A DNA stretch of 64,000 bases, from assembly GCA_964019695.1 (NCBI GenBank), contig OZ026515.1, positions 126,540,375 to 126,604,374 of the forward strand, read 5' to 3'. A model generated the notes under the pieces. The model ran no database searches. It was given only the letters and a program-made list of their open reading frames with translations, and was not told where the DNA came from. The translations under genes were made by a program, and so were the position numbers. This document shows positions 23,604 to 35,270 of the stretch, in pieces (position 1 is the stretch's first letter; the number at the start of each line of letters is the position of its first letter). Origin of the DNA: Loripinus fragilis (lineage: Eukaryota > Mollusca > Bivalvia > Lucinida > Lucinidae).

Positions 23604-24234
23604 TATATTTAGAAGAAACGATGAAATCTTCTCAGCCCGAATTTTATGCAAACACATCACTTTCGTCTCAAGTTTTATGTCATTAACATTATATTTCCAT
23701 GCATTTAGGTGAATACCCGACGAAACTTTGACTTTCTGTGAAATAAAATTAGGTCACAAAAATACCCTATCCCCTTAACCCTTAAATCGTGTCATAATTA
23801 TGAAATGTTTTCATAAGATTTGCATTTTGCTAGGTGCACTTAATGTAAGGGTTTCATTTAAGCACAAAAATATAGTTGTCATTTGTTTATTATCCTTGCT
23901 ACAGGCTGTCAAAATTTGAGCAGATTGAATAGGAGACTGTCTGATGTTCTTGGTATTCTTTTTATCAGTTTACCTGTTGGTTCACTCTTCAAAATTGCAA
24001 TTATGACCTACTACTAATTACTATAATTATTGAATTTCGCGTCGATTCAACGTCATCGACGCCATTCAAAAAGTGCAGTCTTTGACCTGATAAAGGATAC
24101 ATCCCTTGAGATAGGCAACTTTTATCAGGCCAACGTGCAACAATGCAGTTAACATGAGAGGTAACTGATAAAAGGGGTTTTTGTGCATATGCGATTTGTG
24201 CCAAAAACTAATTTGTTTGCTCATAATATATGCA
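23604..24234. other. AT-rich intergenic, nothing recognised
   Basis: No family resemblance seen on either strand. The 67-codon minus-strand frame at 24001-24204 looks random. Confidence 0.45.
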
Positions 24235-24420
24235 TATTATAGTTGGCCATCCAGAGGCTGGAAAAAAATCTGTTGGCATTTTTGAGTACATTTTGGCATC
24301 TATGCTCAAAGTGTATCTTGATGTGTTTTAAGAAGAATAGGGGTGGATGCCAAGTCTGGAAATGCCCCAAAGTCCCAGAATTAGGTCAAAGGTCAACTGA
24401 GTGCAAATTCTTGTATATAC
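24235..24420 (+). repeat. Repeat block D, plus copy
   Basis: It matches the reverse of 28365-28510: TGTTGGCATTTTTGAGTACA, then TAGGGGTGGATGCCAAGTCT, then AATTAGGTCAAAGGTCAA. Confidence 0.75.
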
Positions 24421-25639
24421 GTCAGAATTTAGCGTTTTTATCAGTTAGCTATCCAAAATTATGATAAAAAGTAATGCAAAATCTCTTTTGGATAATACAG
24501 CCATGCTATATAAACAAACAGCATCATCAAGGTATGATGTGTGTTTGGATCAAAGGTCATTTAAGTGCGAAGTCGGTGAAAATTGTAGCAATATTTTATG
24601 CATATAGGGGCAAAATTCAAATTTTAAGTTCCCTTCTATCCTAATGGGAGAATTTGGTTATTGCTATCCTGCTAGGTGTGTGTCTATCATGTTTGGAAAG
24701 CAATGATTTACCAAGTTTCCCGCGGTCAAATATTCATAATAGGCATGTAAAGTACGTTACTGTATAAAATCAATTAAAATGTAATACAACTAAGAATAAC
24801 CATTTCATTTTAAAGAAATACTTTATTTGTTTAATGCTTTTTATGATTACATCATTTTATGCAATTATCTATCCTTTTATACATAAGACGTGTTTAAGTT
24901 GTTACTTACGTTACATTTTACCATCTGAAATTGAGTCATTTCTCAAAGGTATATGTTCCTAGCTACAGCTTTCATGAAGGATTTGGCCATGATCTCATGC
25001 TTATAGGACTAAAATAAATAATTCTTTACTCATTCTACACATTTGTTGTGTTTGTTCCCATCTATGAATAATTGCAAAACACTTTTTACAAGGCCACTAT
25101 CTGCTAATTGCATATACTAAGCATAGCTTCATGAAAACACAAAGACCAAGCCTCCTATCAAAAAACATCAGGCGTGTTGAAACTATGATAGAATATGGTA
25201 AATACCATATACTGGAAGGAAAATATCCTCACATTGGTCTTCACATCGGCCTGTTAGCAGATGGTAACATACATAACATAAAGCTAATATACATGTACAT
25301 TCCTAATAATGACCATCCAGTGAAAACATTGTTAACTTTTTGTTGGGTTTATCATGGAAATACTCCTGACATTAAGGGTAATCCTCCATATAACTTTAAA
25401 CATTTCATTGTAGGGGTGTCCTTTCATTGGCACATATTAATGAAATGATGTGGATTCAAAAGCAGCATTTCTTTGAAATCAGGCTGCTTGTGCAAACGTA
25501 TTCATCCATATATAGAAGCAGTATAGATATGATATTAAAGGTACTTCTAATTTTAAGATACCATAAAATATGTATATATGTCTTTCACAGCGCAACTTTT
25601 TATACATTGTAATTGTTTCAGTGTCCATAAATTCAATTC
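24421..25639. other. AT-rich intergenic, no gene supported
   Basis: The 105-codon frame at 25131-25448 has no motif I recognise. A second AAAGGTCATTTAAGTGC word at 24551 resembles block D. Confidence 0.45.
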
Positions 25640-26610
25640 TAAGTTTCATTATTAAACATATTTTGCTTATTATGTTTTGCAATGATGATAGAGATCAAAT
25701 GCTATGAGGTAATTGGCATGTGTTTCTTTATGTTATTCTTTTTAACTGTAAAATGCCAATGAAAGTTTTATTCCAAATTAAATTTCCCCAAAACAAATGT
25801 CAGGTGACTTCTTTGGAACACAGGCATTCACCATATTGGAGCACCTGATGATTTGATTGTGTTCATAGTCTTCCATCAGTTTGGGTCATTTCTTAGTATT
25901 TAGAGTAAATTTGTCCTGAAATGATTATCTAATATGTACATTTACTAGCATAATCCATTGGTTTAACATCTCCAATTTGCTTGATGTGTATAAGATCCTA
26001 AGGTCGTTATCTCGCATGTTCTAGTTTGAATCCATCCGTTAACCATGGCAATTTGCTAAGACAGGGATTGATTGCATATAGGGTAGGTGATTTACATTAA
26101 TGTATAAATCTACTGCTCGTAGATACAAGTGAAATATATCAGATTGGATAGCACTTGTCACTGGAAACATACTCGAAATGTGTAGTTTTGATATGGCATT
26201 ACTCTTGAAATAAAACTGAACTACTTTCCTTTCACTATATACAAGACAGTCCTCAATCAGTGTTAGTCTTCACAAATATCTACAAGGATATAGGTACAAG
26301 AGTGAGCAAGTTTATGCTTAAAATGCTTTCTACAAGCTGTTGTCAGCAATGTTGTTCACATTTTCGATGGTTTCGCAATAAGCCTAATTTAGTAAACCTT
26401 TTAAAACCGACAAACAGACCATAACTCACTTTTCATAGGACATATATAAAACATGTACTAGGGTTACAAATAGCTCAACAAAATCAAATAGTGCATAAAC
26501 AAAACTAAAAACAAACTACCTTGTGAATAAGAAAAGCATAGAAATCAGCTGCGTGTGACACTACTTTTTCAACATTCAGTTTAATCTGTGAGTTTCAGAG
26601 ATGCAAACCA
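25640..26610 (-). repeat. Repeat block B, minus copy
   Basis: It is the reverse counterpart of 18333-18955, with the clearest matches at 25860-25915 and 26255-26600. The first 100 bases (TTTTGCTTATTAT, GAGATCAAATG) match 19010-19075 in direct orientation instead, so the block is mosaic. Confidence 0.65.
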
Positions 26611-27284
26611 TACTAGTGAATGTTGGGAGTCATGTTTTTGTTTTATGCTTAAGAATAAAACAATTATCTGATCTTTAAAATGAAGTGTCACTAACGTTCG
26701 AATGATTTGTTGTTTATGTTACCATGAAATATGTTCAGATGTTTTACAAGACTGCTATATGGCTCAGGTAACCTTACCTAAACCAACCTTAGTCTAAGAT
26801 AATTAACAAGCAGAATAGTTTCTATCAGAATTGCTGCAGAATATAATAAGATAATCATCATTGCAATATGATGTGAAATCTAGTTCAACAAAACATAGAA
26901 GATTTCAATGGGAGTTTAATAATGTAATTGTCAACAGTGAAAAGTGAAAAGTAAAAGAATTCAGCATACAAGGAAAATCTTTAATACTAGATCTATGTAA
27001 CATCCTATATTTAGACATAAACCATGCTGGTTCTGTACTATGATGTTTTATTTGCAATCTTCAAAAACCTATTCCTGCTATAGAAGACACTCAGCACTAC
27101 CCCTGCATTAATTCCTGCCTTGCCACTAGATGTATGAAATATTCCTATGCTATTTTAAGTAAATTATTGATATTAAGTCAATATTTAAATCATGAAGTAG
27201 ATAGCATGTTTATCGTTATGTACCATTTGTAGAAATCTGAGAACTGCAATATGAATGTAAAAGAACCAAGCAAATTACAAAAAG
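26611..27284. other. AT-rich intergenic, nothing recognised
   Basis: No gene, hairpin or repeat match that I can support. Confidence 0.45.
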
Positions 27285-27725
27285 TAATTGAGTAAGACCA
27301 GGAAATGCATATATTGCAGACCAACCCATAGCACACTTTTAAATTAAGTCTTATATAGAATAAAATGAGTGTAGTATATGCAAGCGAATTGTGGAGAGCA
27401 GACCCAAATTTTATATAGGCCTAACAACAATTACTACCTTTATCCATTTAAGTAAGGCACCCTTTGTTACCTACGTTACCTCATTAATATATGTGCAAAT
27501 ATTTAAGATCCATTATTGTTAATATATTTATAATTTGATTTAATTATGAAAGATACTTTGCCAATTCCAATGCAATGTAAATTATAGAAAAATAAATCTG
27601 TAAACATCTATGCGTTACATGCTGGAGCCAGTACAAGTTACGTACTAATTAGTATATTTAAATATTTACTTGATTTCACTGCAAGTTAAAAGTTATAAAC
27701 AACTTCAAATTTCAAATATATGAAA
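27285..27725 (+). repeat. Repeat block A, second plus copy
   Basis: It opens with a reversed T-rich-family end (GAGTAAGACCAGGAAATGC, CAGACCAACCCA) and then follows 19120-19480 through TGGAGAGCAG, GGCCTAACAACAATT, TTTGTTACCTACGTTACCT and GCCAGTACAAGTTA. Confidence 0.7.
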
Positions 27726-27849
27726 ATAATTATTTTCAAATAGAATATAGACCAATATCATGTATATTTCGGGTCAGGTATCATGGTTTATTCTAAGACA
27801 TGTAATTTGTAAAGTCATTATTTGCAATTTAGTATAAAATGTAACATAC

Positions 27850-28000
27850 GTATCTCTGACGAGCAGAAATACATATCACAGATGTATGGTCCCAAGACAT
27901 GCCCAAAACTGAAAATAGTTTATTTTTCTGAGAGGTGCAGCAAACTCTCAAAGTAGCCCATATATCTCAGTTTAGCCCAATTGAGGGAGAATTTCCGTCA
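27850..28000 (+). repeat. Repeat block C, second copy
   Basis: CCCAAGACATGCCC, AACTGAAAATAGT and AGTAGCCCATATATCTCAG parallel 20557-20650. Confidence 0.6.
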
Positions 28001-28364
28001 GAATTGCACAAAACTTACGATGTTGGTATTTGTAAAATCCATAAAAGGATGTTTCAAAAGGGGTTCCTTTAATGATAAACATGTTAATTTAAACCTTCTG
28101 AAAGACTTCAACATTTTTTAGAGTTTAAAACCATCTTTTTGCTGGACCAGAGAAAAAAAGAAACACAGTTTGTAAAAATGCTCCGATTATTGCACTTGAT
28201 GACCTTTGACCCCATTTTAAAGTCGACATGTGAACATTTTGTTATAAACAGCAGTTTTTCAATGTTTTTTAGACTTATAACTATAAGCATACAAAATTTG
28301 GCTTGAAATGAAATATGTTTACATATAAAAAGATAAAGTTGTTTTACAGTAGTACATATTTTCT

Positions 28365-28510
28365 CATTTTTGCACTCATTGACCTTTGACCTAATTTCTG
28401 GCCTTCATATGCAAATTCAGACTTGGCATCCACCCCTATGGCTTTGTACACATGCTAAATATTATGTTAAAAGTGGTCTAACAAATGTACTCAAAAATGC
28501 CAACAAAACC
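28365..28510 (-). repeat. Repeat block D, minus copy
   Basis: Reversed match to 24235-24420, for example TTGACCTTTGACCTAATTTC, AGACTTGGCATCCACCCC and TACTCAAAAATGCCAACA. Confidence 0.75.
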
Positions 28511-28585
28511 AAAAATATGCATCTTTTTTCGATTCGGATTGCCAACTATATTATATCAATTATCGATTTTACATTATTTACTATA

Positions 28586-29367
28586 CCCGACAAAAAAAGA
28601 AACGCACCACTATGATTTTCCCTATTAAGTTCTCCTTTTAATACGAACATGTTAATTGTCGTGAAATATTCGTTTCTTATCAAATCTACTAAAACTTGAG
28701 TGTGGCGTAGATGAGTATCTGTACCTTCCCTATGTAGGAACAAAACCCAGAAAGGCAAATGGTAAACGAGTTTTGTAAGCGTTTATTCAATGCTACTGTC
28801 TACATGAAATTCTGAGTATGTTTTACATTTGCGAAGAATGAAAAAGATAGGTTGTAATTATGTGAGACAACCAAATGTGTTTATTGATGCTTTTTTCTAT
28901 TCCAAAACCCATTGACATCATTTGGGACCGTTAAAATTGATTAAAACAATGTTGAAATCTTTACATGTTTTGTAAGGTATATCTTCAGTACGGAATCGTT
29001 ATCAAAGGGTGGTCACAAGAAAGGGGCTACCTAGCGTTCAATAATCGCATATGATGTATTAAAAGATACATTTTGCAAAGAATAAGTGTCTGAGTACATT
29101 TTGGTCTATTGACTCTATTCCCATTGTTTGAACTTATACAGCAAGAGAGTATTATAAAAATGCTTATTTTCTGTGACTTTACAATTTGACCCCAACTTGG
29201 TTCATGACCAATTTTCTTAACACATTTTTGACGCCTGGTTGCAAAAGGTGTGTAACTCAGCAGTACCTGTCATACCTTTGCACCAATATAAACTAAACTT
29301 GGCCTATCACTTGTGATCTTCCTGAGATTTGAACAGTTCCACCTGGTGCGTTTCTTTTTTTGTTGGG
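28586..29367. mobile_element. TA-flanked DNA transposon, 782 bp, non-autonomous
   Basis: The ends CCCGACAAAAAAAGAAACGC and GCGTTTCTTTTTTTGTTGGG are inverted copies with one difference, and TA lies outside each (28584-28585, 29368-29369). No transposase motif is seen inside. The right end lies 65 bp from the receptor stop codon at 29433, so receptor transcripts reading onward would enter this element. Confidence 0.87.
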
Positions 29368-29432
29368 TATATATATGTGAAGTGCCAACTTTGGGGCACT
29401 TTTTTGTGCGGAGATGTTTCCATGAATCGTCT

Positions 29433-30497
29433 TTAGTCCTTGCAATGTAACAACTCCATACACCGTTTCCTAAACTGCGAATCCATTTTCGCATACAAAA
29501 ACGGATTTATCACACTATGAATGAAATATATTCGAATAAACAAAGCAAAAAAGACAAATTTCGTCGGAGATAATTTGGTCTGGTCCACCCAAGTCATACC
29601 TATGTAACAAAAATACGTCACAATAAAAACCACAGTTACAAGAAATAGAATCCTTATATTAAGGGGGAGTGGGGGTTGGTGTAAATGGCTGCTGGTGTTA
29701 CAGGCTACATAGGTGTCGCCGGCGGAACTTCGTCGTAGCTCGAATATGTCATTGTCACATGGATTACTGCGCATTTTCATCACTTTCTTGATAGCTAATC
29801 CAATACGTACATACAGACAGATCACAATTATGCTTATAAGTGTCTGTAGCACAATAAGGGTGTAGCGGTACACATATCGAACCATCAATTTTTCGTAATA
29901 TGGTTCCGATTCACATATATATACCCTCGTCTCCCCTCCGCTTGCATTTGTCATCTTCTTCGAGGTGGTCCCACACATCATGGCGGCCGGAATTGAAATG
30001 ATAAGCCCCAAGAAACAGTTCAAGATACACAGTCTCCAAGCTACTCCATGAGAGAATGATCTTATCTTAACACAGAGGAATGGATGGCATGTTAATATAT
30101 AACGATCCAATGCCACAACGAACAAGCAGAACGATGCTGAAGACGCAGCGAAAACATTGAAGAAACATTTCACTTTACAAAGATCCGTCTCAACAAAATT
30201 GAAATAACTTCTGTGCTTAATTATTTCAGCAGGAATGAGCGTGAGGCAAGTGACGAAATCTATCACTGCTAAACATAACACATAACATCTGTATTTCTTG
30301 TCCTTGAATTCCTGCCCGAATCCATACGCTACAATTACCAGAGCATTTCCTAAGATCCCCACAAATCCTAGTATTCCAAAGGTTACCGTTAAAGGCAACA
30401 AAGCCGCCGCATACCTCGCATTAAATTCCGTCAGCGGTTCGGTAAAATTATTTTCGTAGCTCGCATTGTTTTGCAGAGCAACAGTTAGATTTGCCAT
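29433..30497 (-). CDS. Rhodopsin-class G-protein-coupled receptor, probably peptide receptor
   Basis: An intact single-exon frame of 354 codons from an ATG at 30497; the frame extends two codons further upstream without an ATG. Seven hydrophobic segments are visible. Family landmarks are Asn51 in helix 1 (GILGNAL), Asp80 in helix 2 (LAVID), Cys107 and Cys195 for the extracellular disulphide, DRY at 131-133, Trp154 in helix 4, Tyr229 in helix 5, and NPFLY at 331-335 in helix 7. N-glycosylation sequons occur at Asn3, Asn11, Asn17 and Asn184. Helix 6 is odd: the usual CWxP reads TYFC, so both the switch Trp and the Pro are replaced, and helix 5 lacks its usual Pro. It would sit in the plasma membrane and signal through a G protein. 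The general style (CYVLCLAVIDF, HP after DRY) recalls the cholecystokinin/orexin-like receptors expanded in bivalves. The ligand is unknown. A transposon ends 65 bp past the stop. Confidence 0.93.
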   Translation of the reverse strand: MANLTVALQNNASYENNFTEPLTEFNARYAAALLPLTVTFGILGFVGILGNALVIVAYGFGQEFKDKKYRCYVLCLAVIDFVTCLTLIPAEIIKHRSYFNFVETDLCKVKCFFNVFAASSASFCLFVVALDRYILTCHPFLCVKIRSFSHGVAWRLCILNCFLGLIISIPAAMMCGTTSKKMTNASGGETRVYICESEPYYEKLMVRYVYRYTLIVLQTLISIIVICLYVRIGLAIKKVMKMRSNPCDNDIFELRRSSAGDTYVACNTSSHLHQPPLPLNIRILFLVTVVFIVTYFCYIGMTWVDQTKLSPTKFVFFALFIRIYFIHSVINPFLYAKMDSQFRKRCMELLHCKD

Positions 30498-31692
30498 TAA
30501 CAATTAATTTGTCATTAACCATTAATTTATTAATTTGTCATTAGCAATTTATTTGCCATTAATAACTACAATTTCGAATGCAAATTAGCCCATGAATGCT
30601 AAATACATCGCACCAGTCCTCTAGATAAGAGTGTGTAATAAAAAGCTAAATTTCTTATTTCTCAACCAAACCATATGTGGTGGGTACTCAAATGAATCGT
30701 CTCATTGAGACGATTCTTTTGAGAGTCCAAAACATATGTTTCAACTTATGGATAATAAAATAATAGCATTGTTTCTTTATCCAGACCTTTGATTACACAT
30801 GGTATCCTTTCAATGATTCGAGTTTACTAGAGTGTGTAAACAGTGGAATCAACGTTGATGTAACTTCAGTTAGGTACATATCAAAATTGATACGAAATAG
30901 ATTCGGTGCTGAGTATTTGCTTGGTTAGTTACGTATAAGATCCAATAGTAGATAAGAATCTCTGCTAATCATATCAAGACAGTTCTTGCAAACTATTCTC
31001 TTTTCTTCCGATAGACCACGCATTCAGATTTCCCACGCCCTTTATAAACGACTGAGCAGAGCGGAATACGTCAAATGTTGCTTTATTGGTATATTTGTCG
31101 TTATTGTCGACCAAAGACACAGCACAGGCGATCTCAGTCGGCTGGCCTAAATGTTCATGTCACTAGCCACTCGAAGCTCTACCTTTCTTTCACGTATCAG
31201 TCCTATGATGTGAACGAAACTGACAGCATATTCAGTCTTATGTAATCTCATTGAGATAGGATGCCATTTTCTTCTAAGCTTCTACTGACCTAAAAAATAA
31301 GTGCAAACTTAGGCCTTCGTGCGAGACAAATTCTAGTCCAAATTTTGAATGAAGCCCTGGTCCCGAGGTAATAAAACTTTTTTTCATACTCAACTCGACT
31401 GAGCACGAAATAGATCCTGCTCGTGAATGTTAAAATGCCAACAATTGTTGGCATTTTCACATTTATTAGCATGATACATACAACACCTGAGAGAATTCAA
31501 GCAAGAAACTTCTTTATTTGTCGGTGCTTTAGTTTTTATGAGCAATTGAAATTTCGTGCTCAGTTGAGCTGAGCATGAAAAAAGTTTTATTACCTGGGGC
31601 TCAGGTCACTGGTTCGTTACGTATACAAATGTATTCGATTCGCTAGTTTCTCTCGTGAATATAAATGTTCGTAGTGAGTGAATCCATTCCGC
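30498..31692. other. Receptor upstream region with TTAAT repeats and a hairpin
   Basis: 30500-30560 repeats ATTAAT words in loose tandem. At 30665-30745 is a hairpin-family copy: AACCATATGTGGTGGGTACT pairs imperfectly with AGAGTCCAAAACATATGTTT around an inner GAATCGTCTC/GAGACGATTC palindrome. No clear TATA box or other promoter element can be assigned. Confidence 0.55.
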
Positions 31693-31694
31693 TA

Positions 31695-31907
31695 CTGTCG
31701 TGCCAACCAAGAGTGACAAGTACGTAATATTTAATTACAATTGTTAAGTAAAATATTTACTTGTACACCCCACGAATCGAAAAATCACTTGTGTAGTATT
31801 CCTATCCTGTGGATAGGATTAATACACTAGTGATCTATCGACTATAACTCCCTGATAACTTTGTAAACAAAACATGACGCCACTGTCACTCTTGGCTGGC
31901 AGGGCAG
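31695..31907. mobile_element. TA-flanked MITE, copy 2
   Basis: The ends are CTGTCGTGCCAACCAAGAG and, reversed, CTGCCCTGCCAGCCAAGAG, with TA at 31693-31694 and 31908-31909. Its central TCCTATCCTGTGGATAGGA palindrome and right half match the left half of the copy at 13900-14125, so the two copies are in opposite orientation. Confidence 0.87.
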
Positions 31908-32240
31908 TACCGAAACCTTAATCCTTTGTCCTGCATGGAAATGTGAACATAGTCTCCCGTTACAGAAAATCAGAAGTCGTAGTTATAAGATTTCACGTCA
32001 ACAGATCTATGCTATACAGCAATCATTACTATGTTATCTGGATGAATATCTATATTCTGATTCTTCCACGGTTGAGTATGGCAGATTCATTTGCTGCAAA
32101 TAGATATGACATTCATTAGTTTACACAATACATTCTGAAGTGCTGAATTTCTATAATGGAACCTACCAATTACCGATATGAAGTACTACATCCAAGTTAT
32201 CAGTATATATTTTACTTGAGTCAGCAAACACATAGTCTCT

Positions 32241-32272
32241 GATCAGACTGCTCCTCTAGGAGCAGTCTGATC
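32241..32272. repeat. Perfect GATCAGACTGC hairpin
   Basis: Fifteen-base arms GATCAGACTGCTCCT and AGGAGCAGTCTGATC are separated by two bases. Related hairpins occur at 38431-38470, 52862-52894, 53054-53095, 53162-53192 and 62346-62370. Confidence 0.88.
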
Positions 32273-33475
32273 TGGGACTATTTTGTTTGCACATTGATGT
32301 TTGTGGTGCTGTGTGCATGTAATTTGTTTCTGTTACCCAAAGAGCTGGGCAATTTTTCAAATGGACACCTGTCGAAATGACAGACGTTTTTATAAATTTC
32401 AGGATTTCGGGGTGACTTTCCATAGCAATTCCCAAAATCCTAAATATATAGGTTTGATATATATCCAGTAGACTTCCTTGTTCCGGTGTGCAAGTTCTTA
32501 TAGTATTTTATAAAAAAAAATCCCATTTATACAAAACAACTTTTTATAATTATTGTCCATCTCCTGGAAGCCATCCATGATTCTATAATAAACTTTGTTT
32601 GTTTTGCTTTTATACGCATTCAAAGCAAACTCTTTTCCCCAAAACCCCTTCCCCCCCCCCCCCCAAAAAAAAAAAAAAAAAAAATTAAATAAATAAAATG
32701 AAATAAATCGAATGGTTCCTCCTACCAGAAAAAGAAATAACAAATCCGATATACCTGTATCATTAGGCAGGTATATTTCTCACACGTTGCCATTTGAAAG
32801 CTTTGAAGCAAACCGTCCTTGTTACAATATTGACACCCTTGGTACCTGTAACCAGTTATGACTGAATCCAATGCTCAGAGACCCTAGGCACTTATATGCA
32901 GTTCGGCATAACACTCCTCTTGAACTTTAAACTGGCTCCTGCTAGTTTTTGTCTTTTTTTGTAATTTGATGAATTAAATGAACGATACAAAACTGAAGCC
33001 GACTGTGTCTCTGCATCATTTGATAATGCAATTAAATGAGCCGCTTTCCAGCACAAGTTACAAGTTGGAATGTGCGTTCAGTGAAGATTCAAATTAGTCT
33101 AGGTATTCGTGCAGTCTGGTCAGGGCCTTGGTTTTCGGCCCGAACAATTGTTGTGCCCTTGGCTATCCGTCGAGTGTCAATCAAAGACTCTGATTAGGCT
33201 GAGCGGATTCGCAAGCTGACTGAGTCTTCGATTAGCGCACATGCCGACTTGTACCTTTTATTGGACACATGCTCATATGATCCGCGTCAAAGATAGTAAA
33301 TTATAGTTAATATACCTTCACAAAAACAGTTCATAACGCAACGAGAAAGCTTCGCATGTTATATTATGCACTCCAAAGGCGGCTGATACAGTTTTTGGCG
33401 TCGCACAGACGTACGTCCATCCGTCCGCCAGGATCCATTTATCTGTACCCTTTGATCAAATTTGATGCAGTAATG
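32273..33475. other. Intergenic with C-run and A-run; hairpin-family relic
   Basis: About 14 C are followed by some 20 A near 32650-32684. Near 33185-33235 the words AGACTCTGATTAGGCTGAG and CTGACTGAGTC are a worn copy of the GATCAGACTGC family. No gene is supported. Confidence 0.55.
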
Positions 33476-33903
33476 GTATACACACTGGTAAATGTATATG
33501 TCGATTTGCTGGTATTTACGCGTATTGCCGGTACTTCATAGGCTGGAAGTGGTAGATATTGGTGTTAAATCATATGTAGAAAAACATGCCATATGCCTAA
33601 AGGACTATAGAATTAGATCATTTTAAGTATTCAGTATGTAAATGGCGATTAATGTAAGCATTTAGGAATAGATTCGAGTACCGATCATCCAGATCGGTAC
33701 TCGAATCTATTCCTAAATGCTTACATAAATCGCCATGTGCATGCCGAATACTTAAAAATGATCTAATTCTATTGTTTTTTAGGCATATGGCATGTTTTTC
33801 TTTATAGTATTAACACCAATATCTACCACTTCCGGTCTATGAAGTACCGGCGATACGCGTAAATACCAGCAAATCGACGTATACATTTACCAGTGTGATA
33901 CTA
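33476..33903. mobile_element. Fold-back element, two arms of about 211 bp
   Basis: The left arm 33476-33686 is repeated in reverse at 33692-33903 around the 5-base spacer ATCCA, with very few mismatches over the full length. Inner words are ATTCGAGTACCGATC and GATCGGTACTCGAAT; outer words are ACACTGGTAAATGTATA and its reverse. Arms this similar imply recent origin or gene conversion. No transposase is present. Confidence 0.9.
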
Positions 33904-34867
33904 GGTTTATCGAAACATGGGTACATGTAACGGCCCTGGTTTTAGTAAACACGTGCAATTTCTTGTTCAACTGGTCAACTAGTAGTTCTCTTTAGCTCTG
34001 GCTGAATTTCGGATACAAGTATGATCGAGCCTCTTTTATACGTGGTACCTTGTATTCTTCTTGCATTGTACATAGCGACCTTCTAAACTGCAGTGTAAAA
34101 ATAAGTGTAACGCCACACCAAATTTGGTGGCAGCTTAACTGTTACTGGTCTTGGTGTAGCATTCAACTGCTTCAAAAAGCTATGTTCTGTTTGTTTATAT
34201 TGATCCGAAGAATAACTACAGCATTAGCAGGTAGAAATGTTACCATTAATCACTGTAGAAACGTTGGCCAAACGTTGATTTAGAAAGAAAGTAAGCTAGT
34301 GTAAGTTTACACATAAGGGGTGGCAGCTTAGCTTACTATTTGTACAGTGTTTTGGCTGTGCGTGTTCTGTTTCAGAATGTTTCTTGTCGGTTGACATGTG
34401 TTTTGTGTTTTTGTATCCTCCGTAGCCAAGGTGTTGGTTTGTTGGAGTGGCATTTACGGCCAAAGTCAGTTCTTTTTCATACGTTACAAGAGCAGGCGAC
34501 AAAGCAGACAAATTCAGCGACTTGAGTGATAGCGAACATATTGAATATCGCAAGGAATCCCCATGTTTTCATGTTAAGTTAGGTGATAATAACATCGATT
34601 GAAAAAGGTACTCCATCCTATAATGACGCCTTTTGAATACACAGGCGAGAATATTCTCAGAAAAAGACAACTAAATAGCAGAAAATAGCAGAAAATAACA
34701 ATAATTTCTCCTATTTCCTCATTAAAATGACTGTTGGCTTGAGTGGTGTGAAAACCTACTTATCACAACGATATAAACATCTCCCAGTAAGTACATATAA
34801 AATTGGACCACCTTTCGCAGGCCCGCGATTGTGCAATGCAATTTGGTTAGTAGAAACATGTACACGC
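33904..34867. other. Intergenic, nothing recognised
   Basis: Frames of 61-85 codons overlap on both strands without a domain. Confidence 0.45.
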
Positions 34868-35104
34868 GCGGATCCAGAAAGTTTTGCCAGAGGGAGGTCA
34901 AACTTTTTTTGTAAAGGGGAAAGAGGATCCAACTAGCACTAAAAGCGGGCGTTTCGCTGACGGACCGATGATGACCCAAAATTGAATGCTGGCTTGGCAG
35001 CTTTGTGATTGTTCAGGGGATCCGGACCAGTATTGCTAAGAAACCCTATTTTTGTGATTTTTCAGGGACAGTCCGGACATCCTGTCCCCCCATTCTGGAT
35101 CCGC
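34868..35104. mobile_element. GCGGATCC-ended element, 237 bp
   Basis: The left end GCGGATCCAGAA is inverted at the right as TTCTGGATCCGC. It carries a half copy of the 65-bp palindrome at 34947-34976 (GGGCGTTTCGCTGACGG). Related left ends occur at about 7936, 41148 and 51384. Confidence 0.72.
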
Positions 35105-35205
35105 ACATGATGTATTTGTCGCTGCGTCCAAAGTGTAAAGCGTAGTAACAAAGATTGAAACAAAGAAGAAGACAATTCAAAACGATATACCATGCCAACC
35201 ACGCC

Positions 35206-35270
35206 GGGCCACCATTTGCCCGACAGCGAAACGCCATTTAATGGCGTTCGCTGGCGGGCCGGTGGTGGTC
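35206..35270. repeat. 65-bp GGCC palindrome family, copy 1
   Basis: GGGCCACCATTTGCCCGAC, GCGAAACGCCATT and then the reverse order AATGGCGTTCGCTGGCGGGC, GGTGGTGGTCC. The central AAACGCCATTTAATGGCG is palindromic. Confidence 0.82.

Noticed and set aside
25131..25448. 105-codon plus-strand frame
   Set aside because: No motif, random composition, and AT-rich intergenic setting.
29270..29494. Minus-strand frame overlapping the receptor 3' end
   Set aside because: It is a different frame across the receptor end and the transposon; the receptor frame is clearly the real one.
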